From Bog-473 sp963836605 (lineage in GTDB: Bacteria; Actinomycetota; Acidimicrobiia; Acidimicrobiales; RAAP-2), in contig CAWIKB010000008.1 of the NCBI GenBank assembly GCA_963836605.1, forward strand, positions 186,001 through 250,000: DNA of 64,000 bases, given 5' to 3'. The notes under the pieces were generated by a model that saw nothing but the letters and a program-made list of their open reading frames with translations, was not told the DNA's origin and did not search any database. Both the position numbers and the translations under genes were made by a program. Position 1 is the first letter of the stretch. Every line of letters begins with the position of its first letter. Below are positions 32,350 through 39,342 of this stretch, one piece after another.

Positions 32350-32454
32350 AAGAGAGAAAGCCTAGTTCGAATTGAGCCGGGACAGTACCGCAGCGGTGCG
32401 TGGTGGCGCAGCAGCGGTAGGGACCGATTGGGTGGCGGTGGCAGCGACTGCCCC

Positions 32455-32500
32455 GCGATGCGTGGCGATGTGTGGCGATGTGTGGCGATGCGTGGCGATG
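32455..32500. repeat. Tandem decamer YGTGGCGATG (four copies plus a part)
   Basis: 32461-32500 is four head-to-tail copies of a 10-base unit (CGTGGCGATG, TGTGGCGATG, TGTGGCGATG, CGTGGCGATG), preceded by a partial copy CGATG at 32456-32460 and followed by CG. It lies in the 193-bp region between the divergent bL37-like gene and the DUF192 gene. The unit length equals about one helical turn. Confidence 0.85.
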
Positions 32501-32542
32501 CGGTTTGAGCGGACCCCCGGGCTCCCGTAGCCTCGACCGCCT

Positions 32543-32884
32543 ATGCGGTCCGGATGGCTGCTGCGCGACGGTGACGTGGTGTGCGCGCTCGAGATGACCG
32601 AATCTATGGGAGAGCGGGCCAAGGGTCTCCTCGGGCGGGACGGCTGTGAGGGTGCCCTGCACCTGGACCGCACGCGTTCGGTGCACACGGCAGGCATGCG
32701 GTTCCCCCTCGACGTGGCCTTGCTCTCCGAGGATCTGAGGGTTCTCGCCCTGCGGCGCGTCGCGCCGTGGCGGGTGATCCTCCCGCGCCGCGGCGTGCGC
32801 AGTGTGGTCGAGGCGGAGGCAGGGTCGTGGGAGCGATGGGGGATCCGGGTGGGCGATCAGCTGTTGATCCGTGAGGTCGAGTGA
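32543..32884 (+). CDS. DUF192 protein
   Basis: 113 residues of the DUF192 family. Typical blocks: EMTESMGERAKGLLGRD, HLDRTRSVHTAGMRFPLDV and VLALRRVAPWRV, with MGDQLLI-like ending (VGDQLLIRE). Other members have a signal peptide; this one does not. The function is unknown. TAGCCT lies 9 bases before the ATG. The TGA overlaps the GTG of rsmI (GTGA), so the two are co-translated. Confidence 0.88.
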   Translation: MRSGWLLRDGDVVCALEMTESMGERAKGLLGRDGCEGALHLDRTRSVHTAGMRFPLDVALLSEDLRVLALRRVAPWRVILPRRGVRSVVEAEAGSWERWGIRVGDQLLIREVE

Positions 32885-33753
32885 CGGGGCGCGGGCGGGG
32901 CCAGCTGGTTCTGGTGGCCACGCCGATCGGGAATCTGGGTGATCTGCCGCCCCGGGCCCGGGAGGTCCTGACCGAGGCCGATCTGATCTGTTGCGAGGAC
33001 ACGCGACGGACCAGGGCGCTCCTGTCCGCCCTGGGGATCCCGGCCGGGGGGCCAGGCGGGGACCGGCTCCTTTCGCTGCACGCGCACAACGAGCGCGATC
33101 GCCTGGAGCGGGTGGCGTCCTGCGTGGCCGGGGGCGGCACCGTCGCCGTGGTCAGCGACGCCGGGACTCCTGGGATCTCGGACCCCGGCTCGGTGCTGGT
33201 TTCCGAACTCGCGGCGGCGGGCGAGACGGTCACCACTGTGCCCGGGCCGTCATCGGTGGTCGCGGCATTGGTCGTCAGTGCCCTGCCGACGGACCGCTTC
33301 TGCGTGGAGGGATTTCTCCCCCGGAAGGGGGCCCAGCGCCGGGAACGCATTGCCGCGCTGTTGTCCGACGAACGGACCACGGTGGTCCTTGAAGCGCCCG
33401 GCCGGACGGTGGCGACGCTGACCGAGCTGGCCGCGTCCGAGCCGGATCGGCCCGTCGCCGTGGCGCGTGAACTCACCAAGCTCCACGAGGAGGTCTGGCG
33501 GGGCACGATGGCCGAGGCCGTGGCCGCCTTCGGCGAGCGGCCACCGCGGGGAGAGGTGGTGCTGGTGATCGGGGGTGCCGCTCCCCCCGAACCCGCCACC
33601 GAGCGCGACCTCGAAGAGGCGGTGCGGCAGTGCCTCGCCCGGGGCGAGGGGCCCCGGCAGGCGGCGGCGGCACTGGCGGGTCCCCTGGGGGTCACCCGAC
33701 GCCGGATCTACGAGACCGCCCTGCGGCTCCGGAACGAGGACGGGCGCGACTGA
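32881..33753 (+). CDS. rsmI: 16S rRNA (cytidine(1402)-2'-O)-methyltransferase RsmI
   Basis: 290 residues. SAM enzyme that 2'-O-methylates C1402 of 16S rRNA. VLVATPIGNLGDLPPRA, LICCEDTRRTRALLSALG, VAVVSDAGTPGISDPGSVL, TVPGPSSVVAALVVSALP and FEGFLPRKG-type (VEGFLPRKGAQRRERI) motifs of the tetrapyrrole-methylase-like fold are all present. The C-terminal 40 residues form the small helical domain. The GTG overlaps the DUF192 stop. It sits upstream of metG, as in many actinobacteria. Confidence 0.97.
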   Translation: MTGRGRGQLVLVATPIGNLGDLPPRAREVLTEADLICCEDTRRTRALLSALGIPAGGPGGDRLLSLHAHNERDRLERVASCVAGGGTVAVVSDAGTPGISDPGSVLVSELAAAGETVTTVPGPSSVVAALVVSALPTDRFCVEGFLPRKGAQRRERIAALLSDERTTVVLEAPGRTVATLTELAASEPDRPVAVARELTKLHEEVWRGTMAEAVAAFGERPPRGEVVLVIGGAAPPEPATERDLEEAVRQCLARGEGPRQAAAALAGPLGVTRRRIYETALRLRNEDGRD

Positions 33754-33782
33754 ATCGGGCCTGACCGTCCCGGCACCGCCGG

Positions 33783-33788
33783 TACGCT
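33783..33788 (+). promoter_or_regulatory. Promoter of metG operon
   Basis: TACGCT is 7 bases before the GTG at 33796; CTGACC at 33761-33766 is a fair -35 with a 16-base spacer. No Shine-Dalgarno: a probable leaderless transcript. Confidence 0.5.
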
Positions 33789-33795
33789 ACCGGCG

Positions 33796-35349
33796 GTGCC
33801 GCCCTACTACCTGACCACGCCGATCTACTACGTGAACGACGCGCCGCACATCGGCACGGCCTACGACACGGTGAACGCGGACGCCCTGGCCCGCTGGCAC
33901 CGCCTGATCGGCGACGACGTGACCTTCCTGACTGGGACGGACGAGCACGGGGCCAAGATCGTCGAGGCGGCCGAGGCGCACGGAATGTCCCCGCAGGAGT
34001 GGACCGACCGTACGTCCGCCCGCTTCGTCGAGGCCTGGGCGCGGCTCGACATCAGCAACGACGACTTCATCCGCACCACCGAGCCCCGGCACCACGCGGT
34101 GGTGCAGGGGTTCCTGCAGCGGATCTACGACAACGGCTTCATCGAGCTGGGGCAGTACACCGGCCTGTACTGCGTCTCCTGCGAGGACTACTACACCGAG
34201 GATCAGCTGGTGGACGGTCTCTGCCCGATCCACGGCCGGGCGGTGGTCGAGATGAAGGAGGACAACTACTTCTTCAAGCTGAGCGCCTTCGCGCAACCGC
34301 TCCTCGACTACTACGAGGCCCACCCCGACTTCGTCCGTCCGACCTCCAAGCGCAACGAGGCCCTCGGCTTCATCAGGGGCGGGCTGAAGGACGTCTCGAT
34401 CACCCGGACCTCCATGCGGTGGGGCGTGCCGGTGCCCTGGGACGACGGTCACGTGTTCTACGTCTGGTACGACGCGCTGATCAACTACCTCACGGCCGCC
34501 TCCTACGGCAGTGACCCGGATCGGTTCGAGTCGCTGTGGGGAGCGGCACACCATCTGATCGGCAAGGACATCTTGAAGTTCCACTGTGTGTGGTGGCCGG
34601 CCATGTGCATGGCGGCGGGCATCTCGCCCCCGGCGGAGATCTTCGTGCACGGCTTCCTGCTCATGGGAGGCCAGAAGCTGGGGAAGACCCTGATCCAGTC
34701 GGGGGTGGTGGGAGAAGGCGACGACACGCGGGCGCTCGAGGTCACCGAGGTTTCGCCGCTGGCCCTGGCCGACGACTTCGGGGTCGACCCCCTGCGGTAC
34801 CACCTCCTGCGCGACATCTCACTGGGCAGCGACGGTGACTTCTCCTACGAGGGGATCGTGGCCCGCTACAACGCCGATCTGGCGAACAACCTGGGCAATC
34901 TGCTCTCGCGGGTGACCACCGTGGTGCACTCGAAGTGCGCGGGCACCGGCCCGGCCTGCGATCCGGACAGCGCACTGTCGGTCCCGGTGGCCGACGTCCT
35001 GGCGGACGCCAGCCGATCCTGGGCTCGATGGGCGCCCCAGGAGGCACTCGAATCGACGTGGCGTCTCATCGGCGCCGCCAACGCCGAATTGGAGACCACC
35101 GAACCCTGGAAGATGGATCCCGGGCCCGACGTCGAGGCCATTCTGGGCAACGCGCTCGAAGTGCTGCGCATCGTGGCGGTCCTGATCTCGCCAGCCATGC
35201 CCGCCACCGCGGCCGAAGTCTGGCGGCGGATCGGCGTGACGGACGATCTGACCGAGGCCCGGCTCCCGGCCGCCGCCACCTGGGGTGGCTATGGCGGTGG
35301 GAACAGGGTGGTGAAGGGAGACCCACTCTTTCCCCGCCGGAAGAAGTGA
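33796..35349 (+). CDS. metG: Methionyl-tRNA synthetase
   Basis: 517 residues. Class I synthetase. HIGH-type motif YVNDAPHIGTAY at about residue 12-23, zinc knuckle CVSCEDYYTEDQLVDG and CPIHG near 130-150, and the methionine pocket VPVPWDDGHVFYVWYDA near 210. The KMSKS position near residue 293 reads KLGKT instead. The helical anticodon domain follows (ADLANNLGNLLSRV); there is no C-terminal tRNA-binding dimer domain. GTG overlaps nothing, but its TGA overlaps tatD (GTGA). Confidence 0.96.
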   Translation: MPPYYLTTPIYYVNDAPHIGTAYDTVNADALARWHRLIGDDVTFLTGTDEHGAKIVEAAEAHGMSPQEWTDRTSARFVEAWARLDISNDDFIRTTEPRHHAVVQGFLQRIYDNGFIELGQYTGLYCVSCEDYYTEDQLVDGLCPIHGRAVVEMKEDNYFFKLSAFAQPLLDYYEAHPDFVRPTSKRNEALGFIRGGLKDVSITRTSMRWGVPVPWDDGHVFYVWYDALINYLTAASYGSDPDRFESLWGAAHHLIGKDILKFHCVWWPAMCMAAGISPPAEIFVHGFLLMGGQKLGKTLIQSGVVGEGDDTRALEVTEVSPLALADDFGVDPLRYHLLRDISLGSDGDFSYEGIVARYNADLANNLGNLLSRVTTVVHSKCAGTGPACDPDSALSVPVADVLADASRSWARWAPQEALESTWRLIGAANAELETTEPWKMDPGPDVEAILGNALEVLRIVAVLISPAMPATAAEVWRRIGVTDDLTEARLPAAATWGGYGGGNRVVKGDPLFPRRKK

Positions 35350-36167
35350 GCGGCTGGTTCGATTCCCACTGCCACGTGCAGGAGGAGTATCTCGGTGGAG
35401 GCCGGGGCGGGGAAAGCGAGACCGACCTCTCCGCCGTGCTCGGCCGCGCCGCCGCCGCCGGCGTCGATCGCTTCGTCTGCATCGGGACCGACGCGGCCAC
35501 TTCCACGCAAGCGGCGGCCCTGGCGCGAGACGTCCAACGCGGTCCCGCGGCGCTCACGGCGTGGGCCTCCGTCGGGCTCCATCCCCATGCCGCGGTCGAC
35601 GGCGTGACGGATGTGGCCGGACGGTTGGCCGAGGAACTGGCGGTCGGCGACGGCACCGTGGTGGCGGTCGGAGAATGCGGACTCGACTACTACTACGAGC
35701 ACTCCCCGCGCGACGCGCAGCGGGCCGCCTTCGCCGCACAGATCGGGTTGGCTCATGCCCATGGACTGGCCCTCGTGATTCACGCGCGCGACGCATGGGC
35801 CGACCTCTTCGATGTACTGGCGGCCGAAGGCGTTCCCGAGCGGACCGTGTTGCACTGTTTCACCGGCGGACCAGACGAGGTGGACCGGTGTCTGCGAGCC
35901 GGCATGTTCGTCTCGTTCAGCGGCATCATCACCTTCAAGAACGCCGGCGACGTCCGCGCCGCCGCGGCGCGTTGTCCACTCGATCGCCTGCTGGTCGAGA
36001 CCGACAGTCCCTTCCTGGCGCCGGTCCCGCACCGCGGCCGGACGAACGAGCTCGGGTACGTCCCGCTGGTCGGCGCGGCCGTTGCCGAGGTGAAGGGCTG
36101 CGCCGTCGAGTTGGTGGCCGAGTCGTCTGCCGCTGCAGCCGCTATGGCATTTTCTGTGTTCTCGTAA
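35346..36167 (+). CDS. tatD: TatD-family metal-dependent DNase
   Basis: 273 residues. TIM-barrel amidohydrolase-like nuclease. Metal ligands: FDSHCHVQEE (HxH), VVAVGECGLDYYYE (Glu), ALVIHARDAW (His), TVLHCFTGGPDE (His) and LLVETDSPFLAPVPHRG (Asp). Exonuclease activity with roles in DNA repair is known for the E. coli protein. The GTG overlaps the metG stop (GTGA), the actinobacterial metG-tatD pair. Its stop lies inside the left arm of an inverted repeat (36158-36197). Confidence 0.93.
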   Translation: MSGWFDSHCHVQEEYLGGGRGGESETDLSAVLGRAAAAGVDRFVCIGTDAATSTQAAALARDVQRGPAALTAWASVGLHPHAAVDGVTDVAGRLAEELAVGDGTVVAVGECGLDYYYEHSPRDAQRAAFAAQIGLAHAHGLALVIHARDAWADLFDVLAAEGVPERTVLHCFTGGPDEVDRCLRAGMFVSFSGIITFKNAGDVRAAAARCPLDRLLVETDSPFLAPVPHRGRTNELGYVPLVGAAVAEVKGCAVELVAESSAAAAAMAFSVFS

Positions 36168-36197
36168 TGTACGTGTGTTTGTGCAGAATACGAGAAC
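36158..36197. promoter_or_regulatory. Inverted repeat spanning the tatD stop codon
   Basis: GTTCTCGTA at 36158-36166 and TACGAGAAC at 36189-36197 are a perfect 9-bp inverted repeat around a 22-base loop. It could fold in the tatD mRNA end. There is no T-run, so an intrinsic terminator is uncertain. Confidence 0.45.
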
Positions 36198-36211
36198 CTG
36201 CTGACCTGGGA

Positions 36212-36300
36212 ATACACCTGTGAAAGCGGGCAAATAGTGGGGGTGACCTGCGAGTTCATGTAAATGTCACCCCGGTGTTGTCCTCTGACCTGGGGAAATA
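36212..36300 (+). other. Candidate structured leader before the RlpA-like gene
   Basis: In a gene-free stretch (36168-36426), GGGGTGAC at 36240-36247 pairs perfectly with GTCACCCC at 36266-36273 across an 18-base loop. Two copies of TGACCTGGG flank it (starting near 36212 and 36285), each followed by an A-rich run. AAGGAG with an ATG at 36357 follows. The layout suggests a regulatory RNA or attenuator. It does not match the c-di-AMP riboswitch consensus that I know from rpf genes. Confidence 0.35.
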
Positions 36301-36426
36301 AAGCCGAAATTCAATGACGTCCATATTGCATTTGCATGACACGCCAAGGAGTCTCTATGTTGTCCGAAACCCCCTCGCCGGCCGTGAGCTGGCGCGGGTG
36401 CACTGTCCCCGGAGAAGGGTGGAGCC

Positions 36427-37068
36427 CTGCGGAAACAGAGCACTTCGGGGAGGCGCGTCGGCGTTGCCGCACTGCTGTGTGGTGCCCTGCTCGGCGTCCC
36501 TCTCCTTTTGCTACAGAACGGACCGGTACACGCACAGAGTGCGTCGGCCGCGCTGGCGGAGCATGTCGGTACCGCGGCGGCCGGGTCGAACGCGACGCGT
36601 TTCAACGACGCGCTCTCGCACGCCAAGTTGGTGCGCTACCGCGCTCCCACCGGCACCACGACCACGTCGGCGGCACCGCCCACCACGACATCGACGGCAC
36701 CGTCCACCACCACGTCGACGGCACCGGCGACGACGACCACGGCCGCACCGGTGACGACCACCACGGCTGCACCGGTGACGACCACTACGGCTGCACCGGC
36801 CCCGGCGCCCGAGCCCACGGGCGGTGGGAACTCCGCCTCAGGCGAGGCCACTTACTACGCGTCGTACTTCCCGGACAGCGGTTGTGCCAGCCCGTGGCTT
36901 CCCAAGGGAACGGTGCTCACGGTGACGGCGGCGACCGGCACCGTCGTCTGCACCGTCGACGATCAGGAGGGCGACAATCCCGGGCGGGTGGTCGACCTTT
37001 CACCCGCGCAGTTCGAACAGCTGGCACCCATAAGCCAAGGCGTGATTGAGGTTACCGTTAGCTGGTGA
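36427..37068 (+). CDS. RlpA-like secreted double-psi beta-barrel protein
   Basis: About 213 residues. A signal peptide (VGVAALLCGALLGVPLLLL then PVHAQSA), about 30 residues, a Thr/Ala linker of 24-bp DNA repeats coding TTTAAPV-type units, and a C-terminal double-psi barrel (ATYYASYFPDSGCASPW, VDDQEGDNPGRVVDLS) as in RlpA. It is exported and probably acts on, or binds, peptidoglycan. In mycobacteria this slot between tatD and rsmA holds rpfB. The frame has no ATG/GTG/TTG upstream of the signal; CTG 36427 (after GGTGGAG) is used here. The well-placed ATG at 36357 is one frame off, so an extra base near 36400-36430 is possible. Its stop overlaps rsmA (GTGA). Confidence 0.7.
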   Translation: MRKQSTSGRRVGVAALLCGALLGVPLLLLQNGPVHAQSASAALAEHVGTAAAGSNATRFNDALSHAKLVRYRAPTGTTTTSAAPPTTTSTAPSTTTSTAPATTTTAAPVTTTTAAPVTTTTAAPAPAPEPTGGGNSASGEATYYASYFPDSGCASPWLPKGTVLTVTAATGTVVCTVDDQEGDNPGRVVDLSPAQFEQLAPISQGVIEVTVSW

Positions 37069-37883
37069 CGCATTCGGGCGCCGATATCTCGACGCTCTTG
37101 GCAACACACGGGCTCCGCCCGAGTCGGGCGTTGGGCCAGAATTTCGTGGCCGACCCCAACACGGTCCGTCGTATTGCCCGCCTGGCCGATCTTGGGCCCT
37201 CGGCGCCGGTCCTGGAGATCGGCGCCGGGCTGGGATCACTCACGCTGGCCCTGGCGGAGACCGGGGCCCGGGTGGTCGCGGTCGAGCTCGACCGGTACCT
37301 CCTCCCCATCCTGCGGTCAGTGGTCGAACCGGTGGGCGTCGAGGTGGTCGCGGGTGATGCCATGACACTGGACATCGCCGGGCTCTTGGCCGAGCGAGGG
37401 GGCGGGTCCTGGTCCCTGGTGGCCAACCTCCCCTACAACGTGGCCACCCCGCTGGTCCTGCGGACCTTGGTCGAGGTGCCCGCGGTGGAACGCCTGCTGG
37501 TCATGGTGCAGCGCGAGGTGGGGGAGCGCATGGCGGCGACGGTGGGTGACCCCGCCTACGGATCGGTCTCGGTGCGGGTGGCCTATTTCGCGCGGTCGAG
37601 CCTGGCCGGCAAGGTGCCCGCGTCGGTGTTCATCCCGCGCCCCCGGGTGGAGTCGGTGCTGGTGCGGCTGGAGCGACGGCCCGAGGTGGCGGTGGACCCG
37701 GCCGAAGTGTCCTATCGACGCCTGGCGGCCGTGGTCAAAGCAGGCTTCGGTCAACGCCGCAAGATGCTGCGTCGCTCGCTGGCCGGAGTGGTCGAGCCCG
37801 AGGCGTTCACCAGGGCCGGCGTCCGTCCCGACGCCCGGGCCGAGGAGCTCACGGTGGAGCAATGGGGCAGACTGGCCCGGTGA
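37065..37883 (+). CDS. rsmA: 16S rRNA dimethyladenosine transferase RsmA/KsgA
   Basis: 272 residues. SAM enzyme dimethylating A1518 and A1519 of 16S rRNA. SRALGQNFVADPNTVRRI at the N-terminus, VLEIGAGLGSLTLALAETG (motif I), VVAVELDRYLLPIL, VVAGDAMTLDI, the catalytic VANLPYNVATPLVLRTL and FIPRPRVESVLVRL are all present. The GTG overlaps the RlpA-like stop and the TGA overlaps the ispE GTG: the unit is one operon. Confidence 0.97.
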   Translation: MTHSGADISTLLATHGLRPSRALGQNFVADPNTVRRIARLADLGPSAPVLEIGAGLGSLTLALAETGARVVAVELDRYLLPILRSVVEPVGVEVVAGDAMTLDIAGLLAERGGGSWSLVANLPYNVATPLVLRTLVEVPAVERLLVMVQREVGERMAATVGDPAYGSVSVRVAYFARSSLAGKVPASVFIPRPRVESVLVRLERRPEVAVDPAEVSYRRLAAVVKAGFGQRRKMLRRSLAGVVEPEAFTRAGVRPDARAEELTVEQWGRLAR

Positions 37884-38662
37884 CCCGGGTCATCGCTCCG
37901 GCCAAGCTCACGCTGTCCCTGGCGGTGACCGGGGTCCGGGCCGACGGGTACCACGAGCTGCGGGCCGAGATGGTTTCCCTGAGCCTGGCCGACGAGCTCA
38001 CCATCACCGAGGGGAGCACCGGGCTGACGGTGACGGCCGAGCCGGGGGCCCGCGCCGGGTCACTGGCCACCGGAGGCGACAATCTCATTTGCCGCGCCCT
38101 GGCGGCGGTTGGTCGTACGGCCGCGGTGCACGTGGTGAAGCGCGTACCGCTCGGAGGTGGACTGGGAGGGGGATCGAGCGATGCCGCGGCCGTGCTGCGA
38201 TGGGCCGGGTGCACCGACGCCCACACCGCCCTGGCCCTGGGGTCCGATGTCCCGTTCAGCCTGACGGGCGGCCGGGCCGTGGTCGAGGGCATCGGGGAGA
38301 GGGTGACGGCCCAGGCTTTCGTCCCGCGGCGTTTCGTGCTCCTCATCCCGCCGTTCGGGGTCGACACCCGTCGGGTCTACGCGGCGTGGGACGAGCAGCA
38401 CCGCGAGGGGTCTCGCCCCGCGGGTACGAACGTGCTGACCGACGCCGCCCTGGCCGTCGAACCGAGGCTCGCCCCATGGAGAGATGCGCTGGGCGACCTC
38501 ACCGGCTCGGCACCGGTGTTGGCGGGAAGTGGGTCGACTTGGTTCGTCGAGGACGGAGAGTCCGAAGGCGCCGGCCGGGACCTTCCTGGGCTGCAGTTGG
38601 GGACAGCATGGGCCCGGTTGGTGCGGGTGCACACCGTCCCCGCGGGGTGGAACGGCCGGTGA
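37880..38662 (+). CDS. ispE: 4-diphosphocytidyl-2-C-methyl-D-erythritol kinase
   Basis: 260 residues. GHMP-family kinase of the MEP isoprenoid pathway. APAKLTLSLAVTGVRADGYHEL starts the protein with the conserved Lys and Asp-x-His, PLGGGLGGGSSDAAAVLRW near residue 92 is the ATP loop, ALGSDVPFSLTGGRAVVEGIG near 120 carries the catalytic Asp, and PVLAGSGSTWF near 215 is motif 3. Somewhat short (typical 280-310). The GTG overlaps rsmA. Confidence 0.95.
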   Translation: MTRVIAPAKLTLSLAVTGVRADGYHELRAEMVSLSLADELTITEGSTGLTVTAEPGARAGSLATGGDNLICRALAAVGRTAAVHVVKRVPLGGGLGGGSSDAAAVLRWAGCTDAHTALALGSDVPFSLTGGRAVVEGIGERVTAQAFVPRRFVLLIPPFGVDTRRVYAAWDEQHREGSRPAGTNVLTDAALAVEPRLAPWRDALGDLTGSAPVLAGSGSTWFVEDGESEGAGRDLPGLQLGTAWARLVRVHTVPAGWNGR

Positions 38663-38710
38663 AGCGCAGCCCGGGCCGCTGTGTACCGGCTACGTACGGG
38701 TATCTACCGG

Positions 38711-38809
38711 CTACTTACCGGCCCGACGTTGCCACCGGGTCGCCTTCAACATCTTCTTGTGCTTCTTCTTGCGCATGCGCTTGCGGCGCTTCTTGATCAG
38801 TGATCCCAT
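38711..38809 (-). CDS. Small ribosomal protein bS22-like (AURKAIP1/COX24 family)
   Basis: A 32-residue, Lys/Arg-rich protein, MGSLIKKRRKRMRKKKHKK then LKATRWQRRAGK. It matches closely the mycobacterial 30S protein bS22 (begins MGSVIKKRRKRMSKKKHRK) as I remember it. The ATG at 38809 is fixed by that match. It lies alone on the minus strand between ispE and a VOC gene. In mycobacteria the gene is near galE2. It is usually missed because of its size. Confidence 0.88.
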   Translation of the reverse strand: MGSLIKKRRKRMRKKKHKKMLKATRWQRRAGK

Positions 38810-38880
38810 GTGGTGCGGCAGGCTAGCGGTCCAATGAGCCGACTGCCAGGTCACCTTGGCCGGCCGGGGAGCGAGGCAGG

Positions 38881-39249
38881 GTGAAATTCGAGGTCGTTGC
38901 ACTCGATCACGTCCAGCTGGCCATGCCGCCGGGTCGAGAGGCCGAGGCCGAGGCCTTCTACGGCGGCCTCCTGGGATTCGTCCGGCTCCCCAAGCCCCAA
39001 CCGATGGCGCGACGGGGCGGCTGTTGGTTCTCCGGGGGGACGGCGTCGCTGCACCTCGGAGTCGAGCCCGAATTTCGCCCGGCCCGCAAGGCCCACCCCG
39101 CCCTGCGCGTGCGCCACCTGGGCGCGATGGTGGCCACCCTGGTCGCGGCGGGACTCGAGGTGCGTCCCAACCAGGATCAACCCGAGGGCGCCGGCTACTA
39201 CGTCGATGACCCGTTCGGGAACCGGATCGAGTTGATCGACGCCACCTGA
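38881..39249 (+). CDS. VOC-family (glyoxalase-like) protein
   Basis: 122 residues, two beta-alpha-beta-beta-beta halves of the vicinal-oxygen-chelate fold. VVALDHVQLAMPPGREAEAE holds the first metal ligand His, AEAFYGGLLGFVRL is the usual helix, GGTASLHLGVEPEF and YYVDDPFGNRIELIDAT hold the later His and Glu ligands. Function could be a lyase, dioxygenase or antibiotic-binding protein. GTG 38881 with GAGG about 9 bases upstream. Confidence 0.85.
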   Translation: MKFEVVALDHVQLAMPPGREAEAEAFYGGLLGFVRLPKPQPMARRGGCWFSGGTASLHLGVEPEFRPARKAHPALRVRHLGAMVATLVAAGLEVRPNQDQPEGAGYYVDDPFGNRIELIDAT

Positions 39250-39270
39250 ACCGGCCGGCCGAGCGGCCCC

Positions 39271-39318
39271 GCCCTGAACGGGCCCACCATGACTGGGCCG
39301 GCCCTGAACGGGCCCACC
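39271..39318. repeat. 18-bp direct repeat, 30-bp period, between convergent genes
   Basis: GCCCTGAACGGGCCCACC is at 39271-39288 and again at 39301-39318. GGCCC-ACCATGACT-GGGCC can form a hairpin in between. It sits between the ends of the VOC gene and the histidine kinase gene, so a bidirectional terminator is possible. Confidence 0.5.
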
Positions 39319-39342
39319 CGCGGGGGCCGACAGAACGGGTGG

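Noticed and set aside
32455..32504. CRISPR-like array
   Set aside because: The unit is 10 bases with no spacers and no cas genes nearby.
36168..36356. c-di-AMP (ydaO) riboswitch, expected before rpf-type cell-wall genes
   Set aside because: I could not match the conserved blocks of that class; only a hairpin and a direct repeat are visible.
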